From contig MU623371.1 in assembly GCA_025201765.1 (NCBI GenBank), positions 62,001 to 126,000 on the forward strand: a DNA stretch of 64,000 bases, given 5' to 3'. This stretch comes from Daldinia sp. FL1419 (taxonomy: Eukaryota; Ascomycota; Sordariomycetes; Xylariales; Hypoxylaceae). The position numbers and the translations under genes were made by a program. This document shows, in pieces, positions 35,801 through 48,701 of this stretch (position 1 is the stretch's first letter; each line of letters begins with the position of its first letter). Below the pieces are notes generated by a model. It was given only the letters and a program-made list of their open reading frames with translations, had not been told where the DNA came from and did no database searches.

Positions 35801-37679
35801 CTGCGGATGATGGTGCCATTTTCGAACGGTGCTTTCAGCACATCGGCGAATTTGCCTCGGAGGGCCTGAGAACTCTCCTTTTCGCTTATCGTCATGTTAG
35901 CGATGAGGAGTATGAGGAGTGGAAGAGAGTCTATCGAGCGGCTACCACAAGTTTGGTGGACAGACAACGACTCGTCGAGGAAGCGGCCGAGCTTATCGAG
36001 AAGGACTTTAATCTTGCCGGCGCCTCAGCCATCGAAGACAAACTCCAGCAGGGGGTCCCCGAGACAATCGAGAAACTTCGTAGGGCGAACATCAAAGTTT
36101 GGATGCTGACCGGGGACAAACGCGAGACGGCAATCAACATTGCGCATTCCGCAAGGTTGGCTAAGCCCTTTTCTGAAGTTTACATCATCGACGCTACCGT
36201 GGATGAATTGCATGAAAAGATAATGGCGACCTTGGTTGATGTTGGCCGTGGTATGATAGCACATTCTGTCTTGGTCGTTGACGGGCACACCCTAGGCGAG
36301 ATTGAAAAGGATGAAACCTTGAAAATAATGTTTTATGATCTTGCCGTCCGTATGGATTCCGTCATTTGCTGTCGAGCTTCGCCGTCTCAAAAAGCAGGGC
36401 TGGTACGATGCATTCGGGAAACAGTACCGTCTTCGTTGACATTGGCAATCGGCGATGGATCGAACGACATTGCAATGATCCAAGCTTCTCACGTAGGCAT
36501 AGGTATATCTGGCCGGGAAGGTCTTCAAGCCGCTCGTGTCGCCGATTATTCTATTGCCCAATTTAGGTTCCTTCAACGACTTCTCCTCGTCCACGGCCGG
36601 TGGATGTATTTGCGTACTGCAAAGTACATATTGGCGACGTTCTGGAAAGAGTTAGTATTTTACATCATCCAAGCCCAATACCAACATTGGAACGGCTACA
36701 CGGGCACTTCGATTTACGAGTCGTGGAGTTTAACTGTGTTTAATGCACTCTTTACATCTCTACCTGTTATCCTGCTCGGTATGTTCGAGAAAGATCTTAA
36801 GGCGGAGACCCTACTTGCCGTCCCCGAGCTCTATTCGTTCGGTCAGCGGAGCGAGGCGTTCAACGTCAAGAAGTATTTAGCGTGGATGTTCACAGGCGCT
36901 GTAGACACAGTCGTCATTTATATGATGGTCTGGGGCTACTTTAAGGACATCTTATTCACGGAAAATAATTCACTTTTCCCTCTTGGGCAGCTAGCGTTTA
37001 CCGTTGCTGTGATATTGATCAATATAAAGATCTTGTGAGTTAATATTCCCTTAACCTTTCTAGTTTCGGGTTTCTATCCGTTACCTAGGTCTCGTTTCTA
37101 ACGGATTACGGATTTAGGATATTGGAATGCCATCACAAGACAGTGGTCATATTTGTCGGGTTTATCCTTTCCATCGTAGGTTGGTTCGTTTGGAATTTGT
37201 TTATCGGGGAAATACACCCAGTCGAATTCGGTCCGTACAATGTGCGCCACTCCTTTGTGAGCGAATTCGGGAATAAGCTGGGGTGGTGGGCGGCGGCCGG
37301 CGCTACGGTAGCAGCTGTCGTTACGTTTGAGTTGGGCCTGACAGCGCTCCAACGAATTTACTTCCCACGAGACCAGCATCTCTGGCAGGAGATCGAACGC
37401 GAGGGGGGAGTTTCTGGAGTTTTAAAAGAGCACGCAGCCGAGGAGGGTCAGGCAATATCCCCTTTGGTAGACCTAGAAGGTCGAAATAGCAACAACGACG
37501 ACGGTTCGGAACGGGGACGGCCTTTAAGCCCTATTCAAAGCGAAAGTTCATCGAATAGGAACAGATTTTATGATTTATTTACACCTGCTAGCTCGACGCA
37601 GCGGAATCGAAAATCCCCAGGTGGCGCTAGTGCACATGGGCCGGCGATTCATAAGGGGAAACGAGTACAGACAGCATGA
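32899..37679 (+). CDS. P4-ATPase phospholipid flippase, Dnf1 type
   Basis: This ATP-driven translocase moves aminophospholipids or phosphatidylcholine to the cytosolic leaflet of plasma membrane and endosomes, supporting polarity and endocytosis. Two exons, 32899-37034 and 37118-37679, join to 1565 aa, the length of yeast Dnf1/2. An acidic, disordered N-terminus of about 200 aa precedes the first helices. Marks in order: MALDGETNLKSK (actuator, about 398), FSDKTGTLTEN with catalytic Asp617, FQAASPDELALVQAAR and KGADNVIISRL (nucleotide domain), MLTGDKRETAINIA (about 1070), GDGSNDIAMIQASHVGIGISG (about 1184), then ten membrane segments in total. A basic Ser-rich insert around 855-915 contains repeated SKRKSIEA and many R-x-S sites. 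The partner would be a Cdc50/Lem3-type subunit, not in this window. Confidence 0.93.
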
Positions 37680-38622
37680 TTATACACGAATCGATAGGAA
37701 CCGTCTTTTTTTTACTTTGCCGGAATAAATGGGCAAGCACTATAACGTTATTTCTTGAGGTTTGGTTGGCCGGCGTTCGAGGTCGAAAAGGGAAAGTTTC
37801 TCACATTATAGCATATGGATTCAATAGGATCATCGGCCGGGATAGCAAGCAAGGAGGAATTTTTTCTTAGACTATAGATACCCCGGAAGCGATATGAGCA
37901 CGGCTACATGTATTTAAATGTGCAGAATATTCACTGCCAGCGTACCATTCTCTCGGTGTCTCTATGGAGGCGTAGTTTGATGATGCCGACAATGAAGAGT
38001 GAGTGATTTGATCCTATGGACTCGGATAGACATGCTCGAATCCAATAAGGTGGGATGGAGTACGAGTATAGAGTCCGCCTAATTCTAGCCCCTGTGGATT
38101 TTCGGCACTGGTCCGCGAACGGCGTACGACGGTGGGGTGAATAGACTGACTGGGGTCTACGCACCTAACCTTCCGATCCTTCGGGTTATTGAAGTAGTAG
38201 AAGGATTGCCACAATATATTTGTCTCGTTGGAAATCGGGAATCGTGTTCCATATGCATATTCTAAGGTTTAAGCGGTGTAGCATGGAAAACGGGACTTGA
38301 ATCTACGGTAGGATTTTGGTAACTGTTGGTTAGGTTGGGAAAATACCATGGATCCGAATAACGAATTTTATTGCAGGACTACGTTAGGCTCGTCTAGCGA
38401 TATATTCCAGACCTCTGAATGAGGGTAGGTACCATTTCACGTACCTTTAAATGATAGCAGGGGTTTTCGTGTCAAGGATCACGTCCCCGGTTTCTGCATC
38501 CTTCTCTTCTAATCAGTTTAAATGCCACTTAGACATCTACGTAGGTCATGAATCTCTAATACCATCATATATAAAATTTCGATTTTGTTTTCTTGGTGGA
38601 ATAAACCGTCTCAAGAATAGAA
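37680..38622. other. intergenic, nothing recognised
   Basis: This holds the 3' flank of the flippase gene and the promoter side of the PAQR gene. The frames at 37931-38214 and 38451-38681 show no homology; the second partly overlaps the true PAQR first exon in another frame. Confidence 0.5.
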
Positions 38623-39902
38623 ATGGCAATCCGGAAGGCTACCGGACTTCAGGCCCTTCCTCCGAGAAACCACAGAGCTAGAGGGTCCCAGCAGGACGAA
38701 ATTTCTACACGAAAAGACAACTTACCTATCATTTATAAGAGGCGAAATCAGGATTTAGTGCAACTCCTAGAATGGGATCATCTTCGTAGGTCTTCGGTGC
38801 ATCCATCGATATGAGAGCGAAGTTGTGTTAACTTGAATACCTCACAGCTCCTTGGAAACAGTGAGTGGCCCGCGTCGGGACTGCGAGGATGTAACACTTA
38901 CTCACAATAACACGAGGCGTGGCTGTGAGCACTTACGGACCGGATACCGACCGGAGTGTGCTTCGTTATGGTCTTGCCTCTATAGCTGGTCGTATCTACA
39001 CAACGAGACAGGTCTGGTGGTAAACTCTATGGGAGCGTATGCTTTCACTGACAGATGGTAGTCAATATCTTTACTCATATAGTTGGCGCTGTCATCTTCT
39101 TGGCTTTACCCCTTTACGTCTTTAGAACCGAGATACCGCCACGTTATAAAGTGGCCACCGCCGGCGATATCCTAGTCTGCAGTGTATACTTCTTAGGGGT
39201 TGGCATCTGCTTTACACTCTCAACTGTGTGGGTCTATTATCGAGGACATTAGGAAACAAAACATCTAGTTAACGAGAGTCTAGGTTTCACACTTTCATGT
39301 GCCATAGTGAAGCTGCATACTCACTTGGGGTCAAACTGGACTACCAAGGCATCATATTATTGATATGGGGAGCTAACATAGCTCTCATCTACTACAGCAT
39401 GCCCTGTGATCTGAGCAGTAGAATCGCTTACTGGACCTTTAACACAATGCTCGCTGGTCTCTGCTCGTTTGCGACGTTCCACCCCTCCATAGGTGGAGCG
39501 CAAACGGGACGTGCGCGTGCTGTGCTCTTCGCTACGTTTGGATTTTGCGCAGTCGTTGCCCCCAACTTAATCGGCATACTGAAACACGGTTTCGACGAAC
39601 AGAGTCGACGGGTTGGACTCAGTTGGATAGCGGCTACTACTCTTTTTAATAGTACGGGAGTGGTGGTATATGCAACCAAGGTCAGTGAAAATCCGCACCG
39701 GAATACCAGTCATTAATCAACGAAGACACAGTTCCCAGAACGATGGTATCCTCGAGTCTTTGATATATTTGGCGCAAGTCATCAGCTTATGCATGTCATG
39801 GCATTAGCAGCAGCCCTGGCATTTGCGAAGGCTATGGTACAAGCTTTTGATCTTCGCCATCAGAACCCTCGAATATGTCAGGAGCACACCTTCTACATGT
39901 GA
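38623..39902 (+). CDS. PAQR / Izh-type haemolysin-III related seven-helix receptor
   Basis: This is a membrane protein of the progestin and adipoQ receptor family (yeast Izh1-4), linked to zinc and sterol homeostasis and likely ceramidase-type hydrolase activity. Six exons join in frame to 334 aa: 38623-38785, 38848-38860, 38917-39011, 39062-39227, 39284-39680 and 39732-39902. Exon 2 is only 13 nt. Its inclusion yields LLEWDHLPPWKQ, the usual pre-helix motif. RTGYRPECASLWSCLYSWSY and LHNETVNIFTHIVGA follow. The conserved metal ligands appear as STVFHTFMCHS (helix 2/3 His and Ser) and ASHQLMHVMAL (the two C-terminal His). Seven hydrophobic segments are visible. Start MAIRKATGLQ is the first ATG of the open exon. 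Confidence 0.85.
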
Positions 39903-40066
39903 TGTAGAGCAATCATTTATTTCGAGGAGGCTTTGAGCGTATTAAATAGGTACCTGAATAATAGGTAAACAGCTAATACGCCCAACCTGGCTCATAGCTG
40001 ATCAAACATGCCTATCCAATTATGTCCTTCAGCCCGATGCGTTGAAGAAGTCGTTATCGCTGACGC

Positions 40067-42271
40067 CTATGAGGCCAGTCTAAAGTCCAATCTTTTGTTA
40101 CCGGTATCTTGGTGGTCGGATAAATAAACCAGCTTTTCCTCAAGAGTCATAGCATCCCACTTTCGATCCCTCACACGATTTCGCCAAATATAATAGGACT
40201 TTGCCAGTACGTAAAGCACCAAGTTTAGGCACAAGATGCCAATCAATATGCTATTCCCTCTCCTGTATAGTGGTGCGTCGTCTGCTCGGTAGATGTTCGA
40301 AGAAATAATGACACCCGCCTGGAGAAACATGTTGTACATGGCCACACCGACGGTTCGCGAACGGACCGTATTAGAGTTTCTAGATACCCATCCGACTTGC
40401 ACCGGGTGCCCTATAGTAATAAGTTAACATGTACCATTTCCTTTAATAGATAGGGGTTAGACGATTAGGGGGGAAATACCAAGGGGTGCCGCTAATAGCA
40501 ACGAAATCATCCCCCATGTCAACCATTTTGACGCCTTCGTCGTATCGACGACTCGAAGGTAGATTAGAAAAGGTAGACACCAAAACTGGAAGATTGATGC
40601 GCATGCAGCAAGTTGTCCTGTATACTCCGCAAGCGTAGCTAAAGCCATCATATTGAAGACTTGGGCCCATGCGTGTTAGCAGGCTTCTTTAAGGGGTTCA
40701 GGTGGCGTTCATACTCTTTAGGACTAAATACGGGATTGATAAAAGGTTAGTTTGGAAAGTATCGAAACCGAGATCTCGTAGAGAGAGACTGAGGTATTGC
40801 TGCGGCGAAAACGTCGGTATGTTGAAAGTAAGTCCAATGCCGTACAGTGGCCTGATTAATGTTAACCACGTCTTAATCCAATATGCTATGAATAGGAGAT
40901 AGTTACCAGAGATCAACATCCGTCAGGCTCTTCCAAAGAAGCTTCGGGGTGATGGGCTGTCTATTATGCATTCCACATTTACTGGGATCGTCTCTTATAA
41001 CTCGGTTTACCATGATAGTTTCCTCTCTATCGAATGTTAGTTCTCACAAGCCATTGCTGGCCTGCATTTGCCTTGTCATACCGTGGTGTAAACCAGCCTT
41101 GCTTCCCTCGTGACCAACTTGCTGTTTGAGTTGGGCCCGGTGGCATCATGACGAAAGATACGAGCCCGATAGTTCCAGTTATGAGTCCCTTGCCATATGT
41201 TAGTATCTACATCACCTTGATGCCATTTCATCTTACCTCGATTAAGAAAAGCCACCGCCAGCCTGATCGACCTTCCACACCTCGCATGTGAAGCAACCCG
41301 AACGCAATTATAGCTGCAAGAATATCTGCTAAGAACATACCACTCCAGAAGAATCCCAAGCGAATAGTAAGCTCGTGGTGCTTATAGAAGTACGAAAGAT
41401 AAAGCACGCACTACTCGCCGTGTTTCGTTTTTTAGTGGATGTACATATTCCTAGAATAGGCGATAGCATACCTCCGGGATAAAACCTCCTTGTAAGACAG
41501 CTAGCAGGGCACGGCAAGCAAGAAAGGATGCGCGGCCGCTTAGAGCAAACTGGGAAGCAGAGACGCAAGAGAACAATACGATCTGAGACGGAATCCACCG
41601 ATCGGGGCCGAGCCATTTTGCTAGAAGCTGTGCTGGGAATTCACCAGCCAAGAAAAATAGCGCATAGAGGGTATTCCCTAAGTTATAGTCTTCTGCGGTA
41701 TCAGTACTCAAGGCGGCATTGGACGCATACGGTCAGAATATACTTACCGTTCGTATTCAGGCCGAGATCATCCAAGAAGTTGTCGGTTAGAGATTGTGCC
41801 AGGTTAGCCCTATCCAACTCCATGGCTGTAAACATTATTGCCGTCCATGTCATGATGCGCCAATCAACCTTTCGCACGACTCTGCTTTCCTCTTTCCAGG
41901 TCCATCGTGACGTGGGGTCAAACCGATGGATATTTTCCCTATAGCGCATTAGCGAAAAACCAGGCATCAATCGACGAGGTCTTTATACCAGTTATCGGGA
42001 GGTTTATACTGAGATGCTACGTCCGGGTTGTCGTAGACGCTTGGCTGTTCCCGTTAGTATTTAAGATCGCTTGAGCTGTTTATGATTAATATACCTGAGT
42101 TGCAATATCGTCTGGGTTATGGTGTTTTGACTTTTGAAACCAGAACTTTGCCGTGACCTCTGGTTTTCCCAACGGAGGAATCTCTTCCCTCTCTTCGCTA
42201 GGTCCAAGCTCGGCATCGTCAGCTAATGCGGCAGCCTTTTCGGATATTTCCACTGGGACGACAGTGGCCAT
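40067..42271 (-). CDS. MFS permease of the allantoate/Dal5-like (ACS) family
   Basis: This is a plasma-membrane anion:cation symporter related to yeast Dal5, Tna1 and Fen2, which import allantoate, nicotinate, pantothenate and other organic anions. Ten exons on the complement join in frame to about 567 aa; all nine introns are short GT-AG, many with CTAAC branch sites. Marks in order: HRFDPTSRWTWKEE, KVDWRIMTW, DRANLAQSLTDNFLDDLGL (helix 1 loop), GPDRWIPSQIVLF, CRALLAVLQGGFIPE, YLSYFYKHHELTIRLGFFWSG, GWRWLFLIEGLITG, DVDLWPLYGIGL, HPVQVGWVSRNSNTVRSRTV and a tail ending DRKWDAMTLEEKLVYLSDHQ. The gene appears intact. It is divergent from a secreted sulfatase gene with about 940 bp between start codons. 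An organic anion or sulfate ester released outside the cell is a reasonable guess for the substrate, but this is inference. Confidence 0.85.
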
Positions 42272-43215
42272 GATGGAATCGAGAGTTAGAGGCTTAGGTT
42301 CTCATAAACGCCTAACGTAAGCTTGGTAACTGGTTACTTAGGAATTCTTGAATACAACAGAAGTCATCATTGAAAGCTACGACGGATTCATATGTACCCC
42401 AATATTTCGCTGCTACGTTGCCGCTTAACTAACTCAACCTAGAAATACACATTAAAGAGTCTATAACCCCTTTTGGAGCCGAGGCAGTACCGCTTTAAGA
42501 GCCGATAAGATATATATTGAACTATTACCACTATTTGATATATATATATCTTGACTACCGAGCGTCGATAGGATGCCGGAATAGATATCTCACGCTCAAC
42601 TTGAATATTTGGCACCGAGATGATAGCCCGTCACTCACAACTAGCCAATACATTATTGAACACCAAAGGGAACATTTCCATATCGCTTAAATCGTGTCTT
42701 CTATGTTAGACGGGTAGGTAACTGGCAGCACATTGCAGATATTGAGGATGCGGGGTAGAAGAGGCAAAGACCCGGCAGAGAGGTAAACAGCTGCAGATTT
42801 ATTACATGCTGTGCCGCATGTAGTTACATATCCTTCCGTATTGGTCGCTATTTTGATCGAAAAGAGGGGTTGTAGGGCATATTTACGACGAATGTGGTAA
42901 AGTCTAGTCACGTCAGAATAGTGTATCTCGGCTCATTCTCTAATTTCGATTTATAACTCGTCGATTATAGATACCTACTACCTACCTAGGTAGAAGAGCA
43001 ACAGAAAGGTGACCCTTTCGGCTAGCCGTTGGCCTATATCCCAAAAGTTTCACTAATTATATTCTAAAGATCAAATAGAACAAGTAACAATTGAGTTAGT
43101 TCTAACCGTTAGGGAAATTCTCCTAATTCTGGTCGAGGATTACTATTGACGTTGGGACTTGCAGCATCCCAAATCCCCAATGTATACTTCTCTGTAATAA
43201 TTCAGGACAGCAGCT
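42272..43215. promoter_or_regulatory. shared divergent promoter of permease and sulfatase genes
   Basis: This 0.94-kb region separates two start codons read away from each other. It holds a palindromic TACCTACCTAGGTAG element at about 42979-42993 and AT-rich stretches around 42530-42550. No coding sequence was recognised; the frame at 42687-42911 is likely chance. Confidence 0.5.
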
Positions 43216-45126
43216 ATGAAGGCCCCAACTTCACCTCTCTTTGCGGTACCATGGCTTTCATATCTGGTATATGGAACAATATTCGAACCGACCAATCAAA
43301 AGCCAATAACACTTACAGACGGATGGACTGGCCAGCATGCACAGTCGCGACCCAATATCGTATTCATTCTCACCGATGACCAGGACTTGCATATGAACTC
43401 GATTGACTATATGCCATTCTTGAAAAAGCATCTCCTCGAACAGGGCACCTTTTATAAGAGACATTTTTGCACTACTGCGCTTTGCTGTCCGTCTCGCACA
43501 ACTATATTCACTGGCAAAAACGCCCACAACACAAACGTCACCAACGTAGTTCCACCATACGGTACAAAAGGCACCACGAAAAATACCGAGTCTCGCTAAT
43601 CATTAATTATAGGCGGTTATCCTAAATTTGTTAGTCAAGGGTTAAACGATAAATATCTTCCGGTCTGGCTTCAGGAATCGGGCTATGAAACATATTATAC
43701 CGGAAAGCTCTTTAACGCACATTCAGTTGATAACTACCATTCGCCTCACGCTGCCGGATGGACTGCTTCTGTGAGTTTTAGAGATCGGCTATGATACTTG
43801 GGTTGTGTGCTTATTATTATAAAGGACTTTCTCTTGGATCCGTTCACATACTGGTATATGAATAGCACATATCAAAGGAACCAGGATGCACCAGTAAGCT
43901 TCGAAGGGCAGCATAGCGTGGATGTTCTCGCCCAAAAAGCATTGGGGTTATTGGATGAAGCATTCGAGACTGGAAAGCCGTTCTTCCTCGGCGTCGCGCC
44001 AGTCAGTCCTCATGCAAATATATGGGGTCCCAACTTTAAGGATGGCGGCCATGGTGATTTAGAAAAGGTTGAGTTCCTACCTCCTGTGCCAGCTGAGAGG
44101 CATGCCAAGCTATTTGAAGGTGTCAAAGTCCCGCGAACAGAGAATTTCAATCCCGACAAACCATCGGGCGCCAGCTGGATCCGCAACTTACCGAAGCAAA
44201 GTCAGGAGACTGTCGAGTATAATGACCACTTTTATGTCCAGAGACTCCGGACTCTTCAAAGTGTTGACGAAATCGTGGATTCGCTTGTTCGGCGCTTAGA
44301 AGAACTCGGAATCCTAAACAACACGTACATAGTATATTCGACGGACAATGGTTACCACATTGGCCAGCATCGGATGCAACCTGCAAAGCAATGCAGTTTC
44401 GAGGAGGATATCAATATTCCGCTTATCATTCGGGGACCCGGAGTTCCGAAAAACGCGAGCAGTGATATTGTAACCACTCATACCGATCTAGCGCCTACCT
44501 TTTTAGAAATAGCGGGTGCTCCTATGAGGGATGACTTCGATGGGCTTGCTATCCCGCTTACTGAAGAAGGCTTGGTGGAAGCTCAGGAGACACGTCATGA
44601 ACATGCTTCTATCGAGCATTGGGGATTTGCCTCGAACGAGGGGCAGGTACTTGATTCGTATCCGCGACTACACCAAAACAATACCTACAAGGCCCTTCGA
44701 GTCATTAGCAAGTCGTATAACTTGCATTACCAGGTGTGGTGCAATAACGAGCGAGAGCTCCATGATCTCGCATCAGATCCGGGGCAGATGGTCAACCTGC
44801 TACATTCTGACGAAAAGGCCCCGGAAACCATAGCTGGAGCGCCTCTGGATAAGGTCGTCGCTAGACTAGACTCCTTGCTCTTTGTGTTGAAGTCGTGTAA
44901 AGCAGAGACGTGTATTTATCCTTGGAAGGCACTTCATCCAGCTGGAAATGTCGCCAGTCTGAAAGATGCACTCTCGCCAAGATTTGACGCCTTCTATGAG
45001 GACAAGTCGCGGAAGATTGAGTTCGACCGGTGCGAGATGGGTTTCATACTTGACGCCGAGGGACCGCAGTTCGATAGTGAGAGTATCCTCTCTAGTTTTG
45101 ACCCGAACTGGCATGAGTGGACCTAG
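43216..45126 (+). CDS. secreted sulfatase (arylsulfatase type)
   Basis: This enzyme hydrolyses sulfate esters, releasing sulfate. Three exons, 43216-43561, 43613-43770 and 43825-45126, join to 601 aa. A hydrophobic N-terminus (FAVPWLSYLVYGTIF) suggests a signal peptide. RPNIVFILTDDQD gives the two metal-binding Asp near residues 54-55. FCTTALCCPSRTTIFTGK is the sulfatase signature: Cys91 in C-P-S-R would be converted to formylglycine. VYSTDNGYHIGQHRM supplies the later Asp-Asn metal ligands and His. Several N-glycosylation sequons fit secretion. It lies divergent from the Dal5-like permease and tail-to-tail with a transcription factor. Arylsulfatase or choline-sulfatase-like substrate choice cannot be settled; the CCPSR plus fungal layout fits arylsulfatases better. 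Confidence 0.87.
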
Positions 45127-45359
45127 TTCACCCATAGAGCAATGGTTTTACGCTGTATTAAAGGTTCACATATATGTTCCTAGGTAGGTAGTCTTGAACA
45201 GTAACAAGTTATATCATTATCAAGTTTATGGTAACACTCCAATACCAATAGGGATCGAAAATGAACATGATCAACCAGTAATTTAGTGTGTGGCCCGATC
45301 GAGACTAAATCCCTGCGTTTTGGACGAATGTTCATTTCATGATTATTATTAAATACCAC

Positions 45360-46793
45360 TTATACCATGGTGGTAGCTAATGTAAGGAGTAGGCCAAGTT
45401 TGTCGCAGTGTGCATACCATCTGTTCAGTTCTTGACCACGTTCTGAATTATGAGGGCTGGCTCTGGCGTCTATTAGATCACCAAAGGTGCGCAGTGCAGG
45501 TCTGTATTGCTCGACATGAAGTCTGCGGGCGTTCTCCCACTCGGGCCGCGTTCTCGCGCACCAAAGCGGCTCGGGACAAGGAAGCGGAAGTGCGCGGTAA
45601 TTGCTAATGCTGGGACACATGACCCCAAATTTAAGATCTATAACGCGACTCAGGAGGAACCAAGTAATGGCACACCTAAATCATCATTAGAGATCATCAC
45701 ATCTCAACCAGAGAGAGACAAAGAGGCACAGGGGCAGAGGCACAGGCCAACATACCTTCGTCGCGATTCGATGTAAACCCAATCTTCCCAAGTTACGTCG
45801 AGATTATCAAAGTCATTCGGAGGAAACCATATCATCGCGTCAAATTCTTTACTCCTCTTCGCATATAGCTAGGTATCAAAGTCAGCACGCCCTTCCCGCA
45901 TTTCGAAAATTGTGAGAAGCTTACGTCAAATGTCATAAGCATCTGTAGACGGATCTCGGGGACCTCCGGTGTGGAATTGCCATCTAGAGCAAACATGATC
46001 ATGTATATTATCTGCGCGTGCATGGACGAGATGAGATCGTTAAAAGAGCACGTTGGTAGGATACGGAGAAGTTCCCGATTCTCCTCGTTTATCATCGCCC
46101 ATACGGACTCTTTCGTGGAGTTTCTCTGTATATTGTACATGTTTACCAACGCCGAGCACTTGGCGATGTCCCGAGGAAGCTCAGATTGGAACCAATAGCC
46201 GTGGCTGTACCACGAAAAGCTCTCTCGATGAAGCATCGTGAGAGGTAGCCCCCGCATGGTTTCTAGGATAAACTTGGCACTATGCCAGGCAACCGGATCG
46301 GTGCGAAGCTCGGTTAAAGACCGAGGTGACGAAGCAGGTAGCTCGAGGCTGGTCGAAGCGCCGAAGCGGTACGTGAGCAAGCTGCAATCTGGATTTTCGT
46401 AATTATCCGTAGATCCAGATACGCCACTACCAGTATCAGGGAGTGTACCAGTATTAGCGGTGGTGGTGTTATCGGGGGAGCGGTAGGGAGTGAAGGATGT
46501 CTCGTAGACACAATTCAGCCCCTTAGCCTTGCAGCGCGAACACTGAGTCTCGAAGCTACATTTCGCCTTTGCGGAATGGCACTCCTTACAAGAGCGAGGT
46601 CGTTTCTTGGGACGACTTTGAGCTTTACGGCAATATGCGATATGCCGTTTATAAGCGGATTCTAGAAGACCTCACGTAGTTAGAAACATGTCGATAAGGG
46701 GATAAAGGGGCAAACGATCTGACCTGTGGCGATGGGCTTGCTGCATAAGTTGCAGAAATGTATGCTATCTAGTGGCGTGGCGTTGACAGACAT
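45360..46793 (-). CDS. transcription factor with C2H2-like finger and Zn2Cys6 cluster
   Basis: This is a nuclear fungal regulator. Four exons on the complement, 46793-46724, 46661-45925, 45868-45756 and 45675-45360, join to 411 aa. Residues about 13-34 form a finger (FCNLCSKPIATESAYKRHIA then YC). About 15 residues later comes a binuclear cluster, RSCKECHSAKAKCSFETQ then CSRCKAKGLNCVY, with six cysteines. The remainder is helical and hydrophobic like the regulatory half of small Zn2Cys6 proteins, without a full-length fungal_trans domain. Exon junctions keep frame throughout and recreate the finger (IAT-ESAYKRH). Its stop lies 234 bp from the sulfatase stop, so it may be the local regulator; that is inference from position. 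Confidence 0.8.
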
Positions 46794-48701
46794 TGCGAAA
46801 ATAGGTATTTGTTAATTCTTCTAATCTTGAATATCTAAGTTAGCGTATTTGTTCAAGTCATAAATTTCAAATCCAAGTTATTCAAGACTCCAAGTTAATA
46901 ATAGCTTTAACTAAGCCAAAATCTAACTGGATTTGTCAGCAACAAGCATCACGATTCAATCCCCACTTAGTTCCCGTAGTCTGACTGGTCTTGGATTACG
47001 CCGACCTGAATTTATAAGTCTCACTAGGTAATATATACGAAAATGGGGAGCAAAGAGGAACTAGATGCCTTTATATTCATGGTCGGTATTGTGATACTTC
47101 TTGGGGTTGTATAAACAAGACCAGCTAATATAATTAGGTAGGTAGGTAGATAGGGGTTACTTGTAAGAGATCATGGATATAGAGACAAAATATTCATTCC
47201 TCGAGTATAGAGTATACCTGTACAGCTTCATTATAAGGCTTCATAGTAAGACACGGGACTATATTAAAGGAAAAGACAGAAAGACAATGGTAAAATAATT
47301 TTGTCTCCCTCCAAGGACGTTACATATATGAGCATATCTTTAGCGGTCCCACTGATTCTATAAGAGGTGCCATTATATAGTCCCCAAGCCTACCCCTGAA
47401 GGCTTTTGGAACAGAGTATTTTGGACCACCTTGTAGTATTCTGGTAGTATTTGGGCCTATGGGGAATATAATATGAATAAAACATATTAGTTAAAGGGTC
47501 TGTTGCCAGAGTACAACAGGACTGCGACACTGCCAATATAAGGCTATAGAGTTATGCATCCAAGTTCCTAGATCATATTGATAACCATGATCTTTCGCCC
47601 TATGATGAATTTAAATGATATAGGATAACCCTGAGCTGCTAGTATGACCGTGATAATCCGATTTGGCAATGGCCCCATGATACTTGTCATCTCTTGGGAG
47701 GTACTAAAATTAGGTTTTTTCTTCTCTCGAAATAAAATAATGTGACAATACAAGCAAATGAAGAACTACACGAATCCTCACAATATGCCGTTTTACATTG
47801 AGGAGAGGACTACGGCTTTCTTCTTTAGACATTGACGATACCTTCAGTACAAGAGGAGTTTTCAACCAAGGTTAGATTAGGCATAGTCGTATATGTTTGT
47901 ACTATCTTTTGCGTTGTGTAATTAGGTCCTACGGGTAAGACTAATAAAGGTCATAAACTATTTTATTTTCTATAATTTCCAAATATAATAAGTCAGAACC
48001 CGATATGGCTCGCAAAGCTGATACCCCGCCTAAGCAAAGCAAGCATAAAAGAGATACGCAAGAGGCAGAGCTGCGATTGCCTCCACAGCCTTCATGTCTT
48101 TCGCGCGGGTTGCCTAATATGCATCTTCATAGTTAGGAGTTTGTTAGTTTAGGTAGGCAATTGACAAGTCAGCTAGCAGAAATGCAGAAATGCAGCAGGC
48201 TGGTTGACCAGCGCAGCCCTACCCTATAAGTCGTTTCATTAATCGTGCTGTGGTGACGTAATCTATTGCTCCGTCTTTCGACCTCATTCGTCGCTATCGA
48301 CATCGTCAAAGCTTCATTTTCTTGGCGGCCAGATCTACGGCGCATTAGCGCCCGGAAACTTGCGGTGAAGTGCACTGTTCGAGGTTAGGCCGTTAATAGG
48401 TCCTTCGCAGACGTTAGCAGCCCCCCTGCAGGGCGTCAAAATCAAGAAATGGAGTCAACATGGAGTCAATGGTTGACGTGTAAGTCACATAACCTGCAAT
48501 ATCAAAGATGCAGGCTTGCAGAGCCGTGATCCGATCTGAAGCCCTATATATTAAAGGCTCTGCTGCTCTTATCCTTTTACCGCTAAATCTCTTGTCAATC
48601 TCTAGATTCTCAAATCATCTCGAACATAATTATCTGGTATTCTTTCTAGGATCCCAAAGAAAAAACACTGCTTTTGACCAGTCACAATTCAACCCGACAA
48701 C
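46794..48701. other. intergenic AT-rich region
   Basis: About 1.9 kb without a supportable gene. It contains AT-rich DNA, TAGGTAGGTAGG runs near 47140-47155, and near its right end the leader of the following membrane-protein gene. Frames at 47568-47753, 48169-48375 and 48508-48765 look like chance. Confidence 0.5.
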
